Shown here piece by piece: positions 1 to 11,130 of a stretch of DNA of 64,000 bases. The notes beneath the pieces are model-generated. The model searched no databases. It was given only the letters and a program-made list of their open reading frames with translations, and was not told the DNA's origin. A program made the translations under genes and the position numbers. Every line of letters begins with the position of its first letter. The stretch's first letter is position 1. The stretch is taken from the NCBI GenBank assembly GCA_029204225.1, contig CM055106.1:36180361-36244360 (forward strand), given 5' to 3'. The stretch is from Diphasiastrum complanatum (lineage: Eukaryota > Streptophyta > Lycopodiopsida > Lycopodiales > Lycopodiaceae).

Positions 1-730
1 TACACCTTCCACAACCATGTCACCTCCACCCCGACCACCCTCATTTGATAAGCCTTCCACATTCTCTCTCACAGCAGCTCCCTGTATGCCAGGTGCACTG
101 GTCATGCCAAACCAGCACCTTTTCATGACGAGCCCTTGCCCTTTCATGACAAGTCCCTGCAAAAGCCACAGCGTTGATGCCTTTGATGCACCCACACTCC
201 CCCCTAGAGCTCCTCGCCAAAGAGAGCCAATGACACCCACATGATCCAGGCCCCAAACCCTTGCTAGTTTTACCAAGAAAACACCAAGACATTGCGTCAG
301 TGGCTATAGCCGACATGTTCTATGGCTTGAGCTTGACCTACCATTTACGGAGTTACTTGCACACAACCATCTCACAACAGTTATCACAAAGGTTATGATG
401 ACTGGGGATTACTGAAAGGAGAATGGTTACTACATCATGGCTGACAGATGGACTTATGTTCAACGAAGGCCAATCATCAACATCTTGGGGTCATCTTGCA
501 CAACCCACTTCCGCAGTCATTGATGCTTTCCAGGGAGGTCACGCTCAGGGTGCCCGATTTAAATTCAGACACATTCGCAATACTATCCAAAATGTTGCCA
601 TGGCCAACACTGTGCAGGTTGTCACTAAGTTGCCCACATTGTTTGGAGACTTTTTGCAACACATTGTCTAGATCTACTCATGGACAACATAAGTTGCCTT
701 GATTGGGTCTTTTCCATCACCATTGTTGCC
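1..730 (+). pseudogene. hAT transposase fragment (linker plus DUF659-type region), degenerate
   Basis: This is a broken piece of a hAT-superfamily transposase, the nuclear enzyme that cuts and pastes hAT DNA transposons. Positions 1-240 read as a Pro/Ser-rich linker. Around 310-330 the peptide FYGLSL is seen. From about 425 the DUF659-type core appears in shifting frames: a TDG motif, then QRRPIINILGSSCTTHF near 460-520, NTVQVVT near 605-630 and ATHCLDLLMDNI near 655-695. That order matches the family (TDGWT, RRPIINI, VVTDNA, HCLDLL). At least two frameshifts and a stop at about 453 make it non-coding. The same fragment, less deleted, occurs on the other strand at 26050-26740. It cannot be the start of the next hAT gene, whose BED finger begins only at 1220, so it is a separate relic. 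The window edge truncates it. Confidence 0.7.
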
Positions 731-814
731 ATGTCTGTCATCACTTTTGTGAAATAAAAGCGTGGTGCCCTAGCCATGTCTGATTACCATGCACACCTAG
801 TTAGACCTCAGGAA

Positions 815-1075
815 GCCCGTGTGTGTGTGAAAGAGAGAGAGTGTTTGTGTTTGTGTGCATTGTGAAGTAGAGGGAGTGTGTGTGTGTGTGACATGTGTGT
901 GAACTTTCAACTTTGAGTGTGGTGGTGTGTTTGTGTGTTTGTGTGTGGTGGTGTGTTAAACTGTGTTTGTGTTTGTGTGTTTGTGTGTGTGCACTGTGTG
1001 GTGTGTGTGTGTGTGAGTCTTGAGACTGTCATGACGTGTGTGTGTGTGTGAGATTGAGAGAGAGAGAGGATAGGG
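815..1075. repeat. TG-rich interrupted microsatellite ending in GA
   Basis: The stretch is a run of TG/TTTG units with interruptions, ending in a short GA tract at about 1048-1070. It lies between the hAT fragment and the BED exon and has no coding potential. Confidence 0.85.
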
Positions 1076-1219
1076 ATAGAATCTAGATTGAGGATAGATT
1101 GAGGTTAGAACTTAGAGCATAGGTTTACCGTTTTGAAATTAGAATTTAGGATTAGTTTTTAATTTGAAGTCTGAATTTAATACAGTTATTGTTTTGTTGA
1201 CACTAGATAGCTATTAGCA

Positions 1220-4200
1220 GTGCCCAGACAGCGGGATCCCTTATGGGATCACGTCACCCTTAATTCAAGTTATGGCACATCAGGCACGAAGAAGTGGACT
1301 TGCAAGTATTGCGGGAACACTTATGGAGGTGGCCCCGTTCAAATCAGGGCCCATCTTTTACGTCTTCGAGGATATGAGATCGCCGTTTGCACTCAGGCCC
1401 CAGAGTCACTGAGGATTGCCAGGATCGAGGACGACTCTCCTGCTACTACTTCAGGCACACGTGATTCTTGAATCTTGTTTGATCAATGACATTGATTGAA
1501 AATTTGAAATTTGATCTAAAGCTAAAACTTAAAAGTTTATTCTATAACTTTAAACTTTGATTACAAATTACGATTTACTAATGAGTAATTAGTGACTATT
1601 CCCTGAGCTCCACACTGACTATAATTTATTACCTAAAGCCTGCTGCGTAACTAGTAAGTTGTAACGCCAATGTTATTGTTACAAGTGCGGCAGAGCGCCG
1701 AGATTCCCCATCGCAGCCGGCACATGAAGCCGGCACTAGCTCCACTGCAGCATCCATTCCACCTTCTGGAGAGACTCCTGCAGTGCCAGTTGGTGGGGCC
1801 GGCAGTAGTGCTATTGGTAGCACTGTAGATTGTTTGAGTACATCTCACAGGCCATTGAGGAGGTCGGAAAAGAGAATGTTGTCCAGGTATGCACTTGCCA
1901 CTTGCCACTTTCAAGTTTCAACTTTGAAACTTTCGACATTGAGCTCTCAGCTTTGAAGTTAGAACTTAGTAAGTTACAAGTTACAACTTAGTAACTTACA
2001 TTTTGTGAATCGTGATTATTGTTTTGAACGTTGCAATTTGCAGTGTGCACTTGCCATTTACATTTGCAATTTGATTTGCATTTGGAATGCTCAATGGTGA
2101 ATGTTCATTGTTCATGAGTTATGATGTGACCTTTGTCAGAATTCCAATGCAGGTTGTCACGGACAACGCGTCCAATTGTGTTGCCATGGGGAAGATGGTG
2201 AATGAGAAGTACCCTTGCATTTTCTGGAGTCCATGTGCTGCACATTGTCTTGACCTCCTAGTTGAAGACATTGGGATATTACCCTGGGTCAAGGAGGTTG
2301 TAGACATGGCACGATTCCTGGTGAGATTTGTCACCAAGAAACAGAGGGTCTTGAGCATCTTCAGGTCCTATTCCACCTTGGATCTCTTGAGGCCTGCCCC
2401 CACTAGGTAACCAAGTTCCAACTTCCAACCTGACAACCTGTTTCCAATTTTTTGATTTGAAAATTGCAATTTTGTTTTAGCTTCAAGTTTCAGTGCTCAT
2501 AGAATTTGAATTTTGCTATATAGTATAGCCTGCTTGTTGCCTATAGGCTATGACCAATTACAAATCTTATTTCATGATTTTCATCCTAGGTTTGCCTATA
2601 TGCTCATTGTTTTAAAGCGGCTCATAAAAGTGCATGGAAGCTTGAGGATGACAGTGGTTTCACCCCATTGGGCAGAGTGGGGCCGATCACGAGAGCCCAA
2701 GGCCAGGAGATTTGAGGCGATCGTGATGGGGACTTCATTTTGGGATGATGCACGCTCCATTGTCATATCCATGCAACCTATCTATAGAGTGCTTCGCCTT
2801 ACTGATAGAGAGGGTTCCACCTTAGGCCTTCTTTATGAGTTTATGGATAAGCTGGGAGAGCAGCTTCAAAGTTGCACCACCATGGCTCCTGACAGGTATA
2901 TACTATATTACTAGAGTCTAGTAACTACGTTAAAAGTTTCAAAGTAGATTCTTGAATCTTCAATGTTCATTGACATTCATGATTTGAATTCAGTTAAAAC
3001 TTAATAGTTCTTGAATCTTGAGACTTGAATGCTCAAGCCTCAAACTTCACTCCTGAGTCCTGAATGTTTGCAGGCTGGAAGAAGTAAGGGGCCTATTTCT
3101 AGGCAGATGGCAGTGGTTCCATCAACCTCTGCATGTCGTGGCTTGCTTGCTTCATCCACTATGGAGGACGGAGGATCAATACCATGATCGAGAGCTCAGG
3201 CAAGGATGGCATTCCTACGTCTCCTCTATCTATCCTGATCCCAGGGATCAGAATTCACTCATGGATGATTTGAATTTATTCAGGTATGTACTATGTGATT
3301 AGTAAATTGTAATTTGTAATATGTATTCAGGACCCAGGTATGTAATATGTATTCAACTATGTAGTATGTATACGTAATTACTAATATGTATGAACTTTGA
3401 AGTCTAAGGCTTAAGCTAGCTGCTAGTTAAAACTTAATAGTAGTAACTTGTAAGCATTTAGTATTTACTAATATATTTTGAAATTTAAATGGTGATGAAT
3501 GTTGAATGTTCAGGACCGAGCGCCTCGATTTCGGTCGTGCAGCTGCCATGCTGAGGGAAGGGCAATTGCGCCCTGTTTCATGGTGGATGAAGTATGGGAA
3601 TGATGTTCCCAAGTTGCAGAAACTTGCCATCCGCGTCCTCTCGCAAGATTGCGCAACAGTTGCATGTGAGAGAAATTGGAGTGTGTTCTCTCTGATTCAT
3701 ACGAAGAGGAGGAACAGACTTTCTACTGCGCAGCTGGAGAGGTTGGTGTATGTGCATGCCAACCTATGGCTTGTGAAGAAGCTGAGAGAGACTAGGGAGC
3801 CCATACAGGTAATGAATCATGATTCATGATTAAATCATTAATCTGGATTCTATAGAGTCTAGTATGTACCATGAATCATGATTTGTCAGATGTCTAGATA
3901 GTAAAGTCTAGACTCTAGTATCTACACTAAGAAGTTAGAACCTTTAGGCTTCAAGTTTCAACTTTCAACATTTACATTTCAAATTTGCTATTTTTTTTAA
4001 ATCGTTTACCAGTACTTACTATTGAGAATTGAAATCTTGGTTTAATTTCAATTTTCGTAAGTTAATCCCGATGAGATCGATGTGGCAAAGGTTCCGGACT
4101 TGCCACCAAGATCACAAGAGGAGGAGGATGTCTATGCTCTACTCCATCGGGAGGCCTTAGCAGCTGCAGGTTGATTTCAATGCCCAATTCCCCGATTCAC

Positions 4201-4653
4201 TGCGTTACATTAGGAGGCTTTTACAAATTAGTACTTTGAAATTTTGTAGAAATACTAGATAGTAGACTACTAGATTGTAGATTGTAATTACTAATTTGTA
4301 ATTTCAAATTTGTAAATTGTAAGTTAAAACTTAAAAGTAATATGACATGTCGCGACTCGAGAGTCGAGCCTAAGTCCTGATTCCAATTTCCTTGTCTGCA
4401 TTGCGCAGGGCCTACCACTCGAGCTACAGCACGCAAGACCAGGAGCGCAGAAGAGGGCCCGAGCCATGCAGCAGTCTCAGACACCTCTGAGAGTCCCTCT
4501 AGCTCTGACTCAGATGAGGAAACCGCCACTGAGGGTGAGGGATCGGATGAGGAGGATGAGGGTGACTCTGATGATGGGGAGGATGACATTGAGCCTGAGG
4601 ACATGCCAGTGCCTCCACGACGACAGCGTCCGAGGCGAGCAGCTAGAGGCTAG
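1220..4653 (+). pseudogene. hAT transposase gene with internal exon loss
   Basis: This is a hAT transposase gene whose exons can be read through GT-AG borders: 1220-1460 (BED zinc finger, CKYCG then H), 1694-1886 (Ser/Pro/Ala linker), 2153-2406 (VVTDNASN and AAHCLDLL), 2590-2895 (FAYMLIVLKRL), 3074-3283, 3514-3808 (hAT dimerisation domain: ACERNWSVFSLIHTKRRN), about 4062-4169, and 4409-4653 (very acidic tail ending PPRRQRPRRAARG, stop at 4651). Phases agree for the 3'-half junctions up to 3514. Exon 2 ends in phase 2 but the 2153 exon starts in phase 0, and the first half of the DUF659-type catalytic region is absent, so at least one exon is gone. The 3808/4062 junction also breaks phase. The expected start codon reads GTG. 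Introns are short, AT-rich and self-similar. It probably makes no active enzyme. Confidence 0.85.
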
Positions 4654-5609
4654 TTAGTGGCATACTCTAGGCTGAGGGCTCTAGCATTTGCCATTATGCA
4701 TAGTAGTTATACATATTATTGTTCAGTGTTTACATATGACAGTTGACTTCAGACTCATGGGGCCTCAGGCTTGAGCCTTGAGGGCCGAGGCCACGCTTGA
4801 CACTCTTGTTATCTATGCAGCATGATTATTGATAGCATCATTGCTTTTACAGACTACAGTTTACTTTAAAGTTTAAAGTTTAAACTTTTGACTCTTGAAT
4901 TGTAATTTGTGATTCACTGAAGTCTGATTTGTAAATTCAAAATTGTTAGTAGTTACTTAATACTAGTTAGAACTTACTACTTACTACTTAGAAGTTAGAA
5001 CTTAGCGCCCACTGCCAACTTGAAGTTACTTCCAAGTTAGTGGTCAGTGCATTGTAATTTGTAATTTGTAAATTGTAAAATGTAACTTGTAACTTCAAAC
5101 TTGTAAGTACTAACTAGTAACTTCTAAGTACTTACTACTAAGTACTAACTTCTAAGTAGTAAGTAGTAAGTTGAAAGTCGAAAGTTCTAACTTCTATAAA
5201 TAATAGATAATAGTTATTAGTTTCTAACTTTACTATTTAAACTTTACAATTTTTGGAAGTTCCTGGATGTAATATGTAATATGTATGATGAATGGTGACA
5301 ATATCAATAATTGACCGAGGAAAGTGTCAAGTGAGCACTGAGTCGTGACCAGTTGGCAGTGACCACATACTGAATCCTGATTCCTGATACTACAGCTTCT
5401 CCTCTTGAATTGCATTTTCTAGAGCATTCGCATGAAATTGGATGTATCTAGTTGTTACCGGATTGTCTATGACATGTGTAAACACTCAAAAACACATTCA
5501 AAAAAAAAAAACCCTTAAAAAAAAATCCTGTTTCGAACCAGAACCAGTCGTTTCAAACGCGTTTCGAAACGACGTATGGAACGAGCCCTCGAAACATTGT
5601 CTGATACCA
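4654..5609. other. AT-rich 3' flank of the hAT gene
   Basis: No gene is seen. 4850-5230 is low-complexity sequence built from variants of AACTTAGTAAG and AATTTGTAA, the same style as the introns of the hAT gene. 5500-5595 holds A runs and TTTCGAAAC/TGGAACG motifs that resemble transposon subterminal sequence, possibly the 3' end of the hAT element. No matching terminal inverted repeat was found upstream of the BED exon. Confidence 0.5.
5598..5609 (-). other. Primer-binding site (initiator tRNA-Met type)
   Basis: On the minus strand TGGTATCAGACA directly follows the CA that ends the 144-bp LTR. It matches the usual plant retrotransposon primer site TGGTATCAGAGC with one or two changes. This sets the LTR orientation and its inner border. 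Confidence 0.7.
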
Positions 5610-5753
5610 TGTTAGAAATCCATAAATCATAATATGGATGGACAAACTAGGATTTGAACCCAGGACCTCCTTCATACCGGATGGGATGCTCTACCACTGA
5701 GCTATCCGCCCTGTTTGATAGTTCTCTCTAGAGTGTGGATTGATATTCCAACA
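5610..5753 (-). mobile_element. 144-bp LTR of a small (TRIM/SMART-like) retroelement
   Basis: On the minus strand the segment begins TGTTGGAATATCAATCC and ends GGATTTCTAACA, giving TG...CA ends with partly inverted termini. The primer-binding site adjoins it. The length is typical of miniature LTR elements rather than autonomous copia or gypsy LTRs. A 72-nt tRNA-like unit fills half of it. No second LTR, internal region or convincing target-site duplication was found nearby, so this is a solo or truncated copy. Confidence 0.6.
5640..5711 (-). tRNA. tRNA-like unit inside the LTR (degenerate anticodon arm)
   Basis: The minus strand reads as a 72-nt tRNA-like sequence. The acceptor halves GGGCGGA and TTTGTCC pair with G-U wobbles. 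The D arm is GCTC-AGTGGTA-GAGC and the T arm is CTGGG-TTCAAAT-CCTAG. The internal Pol III promoter boxes are intact: A box TAGCTCAGTGG at 5694-5704 and B box GGTTCAAATCC at 5650-5660. The 23 nt between the arms do not form a standard 5-bp anticodon stem with a 7-nt loop, so no amino acid can be assigned. It may be a tRNA-derived SINE head or a captured Pol III promoter rather than a working tRNA. Confidence 0.5.
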
Positions 5754-8700
5754 GAGAGTTTGTTTACTTTAGTGTATGGTACGTTACTATAGGTGGTATC
5801 CTATAAGTGCTTGCGTATGCTTTTCAACCTAGATCTCCAATTGTAAGGGAGACAAATAAATCTATTAAGATTAGATGATTGCTATTTTCTTGCATGAGAT
5901 GCTAGAATTATGGGCATTTAACTCAAGAATTTGGGGTACTCAAAGTTGAGTTAAAATCATTTTTGTCTCGATGGATCTCCTAGAGATTCCAGTACGATGA
6001 ACAATTATGCCTTAAATTTTTGGATGTTCTAAGAGTATTTGTACTAAGAAGCATTTATGAATTGTCTACAAATAATTGTGGATAGTTTCAGACTATAATT
6101 GTTAGTTTCTTTAACTTTTTAACTTCGATCTCCAATGTTAGGTGATAATTCACCCAGTGCTTCATGTAAACTGAATTTACATGAAGGCGATGTTACTAAT
6201 TTGGAGACAATCAAACCCAATTGGAAAAGTTATCGCTTAGTGTACTTTCAAGCCTGACATTGTATACAAGAGTAGAGATGACCAATTGAAAAATCGTTCT
6301 ATCTCTAAGTACTTATTTGATATTGAAGTCAGACTAAGGATAATGATTTTCTAGGTAAATGTTGATAGTTAAACACATAGTTTCTAATTTTCTTTCCTGT
6401 TCTGAGGACATAACCAATTTAAATTTGCTTTGAGTATATGATCAAGTCAAATGGACGGTCATATGAGGGCTAAGATGTTCTTAATAAGAGAACTATTGTA
6501 TTTCTTTATAAAACTGAAGTTACTTTCCGTCTAACCTCAATCGGGTAATAAGATGGTTAGGTACTAACTACAATAATACTAAAAATAACTCCATGTAGGT
6601 GGTAGTTCAATTATGACTTGTATTAGAGTCCAAACTAGTAACAGTCGGTGACTGCTAATAGTGGACATTATAACTGCGAATAAGCAAACTTTATTACCCT
6701 TCGGTAGTCAAAGTTGTTGCTATATAATAGTACCAGATCCTAGCATCATTGATCGCTCTTGGCTTGGACAAGATCATGAGTTCAGTGAATCAGCCAATCT
6801 TTGAAAGCATCCCTGCTAGTGGGGGTCCAAGTACCTGAAACCACAACCACTTACATCCACATTGCTACCTCCTCGATCTCCTTTCTCTGGGTTCTCAAAA
6901 AGCTGCTCTATCTTTGAAACTTGCGAGAACTTCTAAAATATGTCCAAATAATAAGTTCTACACTTTAATGGCCATTCTGATAAATGAAATGGTAAGGAAA
7001 AAAACCTTCAATCATAAAGCATGTATCACATCGAGCCAACCAAAAGAATCTTTTTAGTGACTGAATGTTGTACTAATATCAAAACCTTATCAACTCTGTT
7101 TCTACTTAACACAGTTGCAACAAGGATATCAGCATAATGTATCTGGATGATGCGAACCTTCAGTTATATTTCCATACGAAGAAAATGCTTCTCGAAGGGT
7201 CTCTTCATCAGTTCCCCATGAAAGGCCTGCCAAAGCAACCAAAAATCTTTCACAAATTTCAAAACAAACCATGGAAGTTAAATTTGTATGGCACCCAACG
7301 TTTTGGTTCTACAAATAATAGTATTTACTATATTTTGCAACAGTGTATTTATAGACGTTATCACCAGCCTCCCTAGCGATATGCATCGAATTCTGACTCC
7401 TTGAAGAAAAATAATAGCTGCTGATATGTATTGATAATCCCAAACTAGAGGGCAAATACCAACTCATAAAGTACTACTTTTTTTGCAAAATACCTCGATC
7501 AAGCTATACAGACAACTAGATACTCAGGTTCAACCGGAAAAGTCTGCCCCTACGTTCCATTTGGAACGTAACTTAATCAAACTCACGAAAAGTTTCAAAA
7601 ACATAAATTTGTTTGTTTTGAACAAAAATAAGTAGACAAGCGACGAGCTTTATAGGTCCCACGTTCTGTCCGAAACGTGTATGGAACAGTACTGGCGTGG
7701 AACGAGCTCGTTCCAGAACTATGACAGGCACACTGATACATCAGTAAGCCTGAGAGCTCTGCCATGACTATCAGAATAAGCGTTCATGGCTATTAGAAAA
7801 AAGCTTAATGTGAAATAAAAACACGTTTTGAACAGCCAAAGCTTACATAAATGCAGCAAACAAGCTATGTGCGAATTGAAATCTAAGCAAGCAACCAGTT
7901 ACAACACAACCAACCTCCAACAAAAAGCTTCGAAGACGCCATTCCACGTGACACCAAGTACAGAGCCGGCGCTGCAGGGATAACACTAGTCCACTCCTGC
8001 GACAGCTTACGGATCAAAGATTGGCGCAGCATGCCCCCTACTCTACCAAAATACGCCATCTCACCAACTCTCCGGCCACCTCTCCTCCAGCAACAAGGCA
8101 AAGGAAGAAGAAAATAGCAAGTAAAATAGGATGATCCGAAACCCTGACACACACAGGAAAAATAAATAATACGTGTTTAGTGGATCCAAGGATTTCCCAT
8201 TTTTTATGTGCAAATCTTCAAATCGTTGGCCTTGCCTTGCAAAAAGCAATACAATTCATTCAATTTAGTTTAATTTAGCTTGCAAGGATACCTTTTGAAT
8301 TTGGACAAAACAGACTTTGGTTGCCGAGTTAACTAAAAAGGGCTAACCCTAGACAATGGGTTAACGGAGTCTCTGAGAAATCCAGTGTTAAAAAAAGTCC
8401 TTAATATTTAGAAATTCGCTCTGCGAAAAGGCCTTATTCAAGAAAGAAATGTGACTCTTAAAAACTAGTGAAGAGCAAGCACCAAATGAGGTGGTGCAAT
8501 CATAAGGCCATTGTGAAGAAGAAGCTAGGAAAAACATGCGAACATCCCAGGTGGTAGCACACCCAATTAGAAGCACCATTTTAAAGTTGTGTAAAAGCAT
8601 GTCATCAAGTGAGGTGGTAGCACATCGCTCTTGCACAAACTTGTAGGTTAGAGGATAGGGAGCTTTACTCTTATGCCACAAGCATCCTTTGCAACTATTA

Positions 8701-8781
8701 CTCTCATTAGGGGCTTCAATGCAAGGTCGGATAAAAAATCATGTGTATGCAGTGTGCAAGAGACGTTAAGAGCATAGTCAT
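5754..8781. other. About 3 kb without a recognisable gene
   Basis: Both strands carry many stops. The only open frames are about 60-97 codons and resemble no family I know. The sequence is AT-rich and neither a retroelement domain nor a tandem array is visible. Two strong palindromes lie at 7551-7570 and 7698-7715 (separate entry). A strongly decayed transposon interior is possible. Confidence 0.5.
7551..7715. repeat. Palindrome pair built on TGGAACG
   Basis: 7551-7570 (TACGTTCCATTTGGAACGTA) is a 9-bp stem around a 2-nt centre. 7698-7715 (TGGAACGAGCTCGTTCCA) is an 18-bp perfect palindrome. Between them CGAAACGTGTATGGAAC at about 7671 resembles CGAAACGACGTATGGAAC at 5562-5579 in the same orientation. 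The pattern suggests subterminal motifs of a DNA transposon. Confidence 0.55.
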
Positions 8782-9548
8782 TGTTGAGGGTATTATAGTG
8801 TAAATAAATAAATTAGTCGAACATAGTTGCAAGGGTCGTGGCATCCTGCGTGCGTAAGCCCATGGCCCAAAGAGCACTTGTAAATATATAATTTTGAAAA
8901 TAAATTTGACTTTGGGCCATGTAATCAATATAATATTAAAAGGCCAAAGTTAAGCTGAACTTACGTTTTGTGAAGTAGTCAAAGGTCAAATGGTGGTAGA
9001 TAGGGTGTGTTTCTTCCTACACTACCATAGATTTGTTTGTGCTTCTTGTGAAGCGTGTGGATTTCAATCCCACTTTCTTGCAAGTAGCCAATAGAAGGCA
9101 AGGGGCAAGGGTCACCCCAAAGATTAAAAGACACCATTTGTAACCATTTTTCATGCTTAATTGAGAGGAGGAGACTCTACTATTTTGTGAGCTCAAGCAT
9201 CCTCATTTGCTAATCTATCTTGCTTATGCTTTTTGTGTGATTTGCTAATTGTTCTAGTTTTCATTGTTCTTGCTTTTTGCTAGTTGTGGTTCCTCCATAA
9301 GCATGGCATTGAGCATTTGAGCTAACTTCCATCTCTATTCTCTTTCTATATCTCTTTCTCTCTTCACCCTCAATCATGATGAATGTATGTGCTTAGAGTT
9401 AGTAAAGGTAGTGTTAAGTGGGTTAGTGTTAAGAAGAGTTAGATAAGCACCTAAATTAGCAACTAAGTATAGTTAGGGCCCTATCTTTGTGTTCTAACCC
9501 TTCTTGAAAGGCGGAGGGTTGTTCACCGACTATTCTACACACCCTATA
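8782..9548 (+). mobile_element. LTR family A, copy 1 (gypsy-type)
   Basis: It starts TGTTGAGGGTAT and runs to the primer site at 9549. It shares a long stretch with the copies at 51663 and 54591, including GGCATCCTGCGTG and AAGCCCATGGCCCAA, and its 3' half carries the same GAGCATTTGAGCTAAC block as the copy at 54591. CCAAT is at about 9088, but the TATA box seen in the 54591 copy is decayed here to AGATTAAAAG. The terminal CA has become TA. The tRNA-Asp-type primer site that follows shows it is a 5' LTR on the plus strand. Confidence 0.75.
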
Positions 9549-9567
9549 TTGGCGCCCTTGCCGGGGA
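9549..9567 (+). other. Primer-binding site, tRNA-Asp type
   Basis: TTGGCGCCCTTGCCGGGGA is close to the plant gypsy primer site TGGCGCCGTTGCCGGGGA used by Athila/Tat-like elements. It ends LTR A copy 1. Only about 150 bp of gypsy leader follows before copia sequence begins. Confidence 0.8.
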
Positions 9568-10111
9568 TAAGCTTTCACTAGCTAGCTATAATTGTTTTTT
9601 CAGTTGTCTTTGTTTTTTAGCTTGTTTTAGGTGGATTTTAGGGTAGAGTTAGCTTGTTTTGTGTGTTTTTGGTGATTGGATTGTTGAGAGGTAGCGGAGG
9701 AGGTGTGGAAGGGTAGTGGAGACCCAGAACACGACCATCAGCACTTATAATCACCTGTCCTACACTCAGAAACTCAAACTGAAGAGATTTTCAGACTCAT
9801 TCAATCAGAGACAAAACAGCGAGATAAGACAGCAAGAGATGTATACTGATTCAGATTCAAAATTATAAAATCGTTCTACTATTTTTCCTACATTGGTATC
9901 ATAGCATACAGGTTCAAGTTCAAAGTTGATACAATGGTATCATAGCATACAGGTTCAGGTTCAAAGCTGATACAGTGGTATCAGAGCATCAGAAACTGAT
10001 ACAGTAATATCAAAACAAGTCAGAGTCGATACAATAGTATCTTCGCACCCCTCTCAGCATTCTTCATACATCCATCAACAAGCCACATCTGGAGCTATTC
10101 AGAAATAGAAG

Positions 10112-10985
10112 ATGTCATCGATCGGCAATATTCAGGCTAAGATCACTACGATCGGATCTAGAAGGTTCAAACTATTTGATTTAAAAATTAAAGACTTCAC
10201 TCATATTGAAGGGCGAAGGTCTATGGCAATGGGTAGAACCAATTGAGGAGAAGCCAGTAGCTACTCCTGGTATAGAATTTCGAGAATGGAGTTTAAGAAA
10301 TGACAAAGCTATAGCAGTTATTGTGTCTTCAGTGCATGACAATATAATGCTAGATCTTACATTAATTTTGAACGCAGAAGATTTATGGAAAGACTTGCAA
10401 ACTCAGAATGAGACTCGATCTCGTAATCAAATCATGTTCTTGGAAGACCAATCAACTTACCTACAGTGGGACGGCAAAGACCTGAACACATTCGTACGAA
10501 AGATAAAAGACCTGTTTATTTCATTGCAGAATTCTGGCGCAGAAAATACAATTTCAAAGGAAAAACAGCTTAGTTATTTTCTTCAAGCCCTACCCAAGTC
10601 ATTCCACACAACTCAAATCTTATTGGCAAAAGATGCGACAATGACATTTCAAAAGGCTATAGACGGAGTTAAAGAGAAAGTAGAAGCTCGTGAACGCTAT
10701 GACGACAATGGTGATTCCAAAAATGCTCTATTTACTCATAAGAATAAATCTTCTAAGAAGTCTAAGTTTAAGAGGGAGTCATCTAAAAAGAATGAGTCTA
10801 AGACTAATGAACAACAATCTGGAAAACAATAGAAAAACTCTAGTGATAAAAAGATTTGCAATAGATGCAGAAAATCAGGTCACACAGATGATAAGTATTG
10901 GTTAGATCCAAAGATTGAATGCATTCATTGTCATAAACGGGGTCATGCAACAATAGATTGTTATCAGAATCCCAGAAACAAAAAG
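10112..10985 (+). pseudogene. copia gag (capsid and two zinc knuckles)
   Basis: This is the gag polyprotein of a copia retrotransposon, which packages the element RNA in cytoplasmic particles. The likely start is ATG at 10112 (MSSIGNIQAK). A frameshift lies near 10206, after FKLFDLKIKDFTHI; the frame then reads KGEGLWQWVEPIEEK and continues to a stop at 10830. The same frame goes on past the stop into two zinc knuckles: CNRCRKSGHTDDKYW, in which the last Cys is replaced, and CIHCHKRGHATIDCY, which is CCHC-complete. The capsid part (UBN2-type) contains LWKDL and a Lys/Ser-rich stretch before the knuckles. One frameshift and one stop make it non-functional. A relative lies on the minus strand at 18752-19078. 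Confidence 0.85.
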
Positions 10986-11130
10986 GAGCAGAATCGAAGC
11001 AAACATTCAAAATTCAAACTATGTCAAAGACAAAGCAGAATGCTCCAGAGCAGCAGAAGACAAGACAACAAAGAACTCAATAGCTTATGCTAGTGCTTAT
11101 CTATGTTGTTCATCTAATTCAATTTGAGAA

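Noticed and set aside
5640-5711. Functional tRNA gene
   Set aside because: The anticodon arm does not form, the acceptor stem relies on several G-U pairs, and the unit sits inside an LTR. Kept only as a tRNA-like unit.
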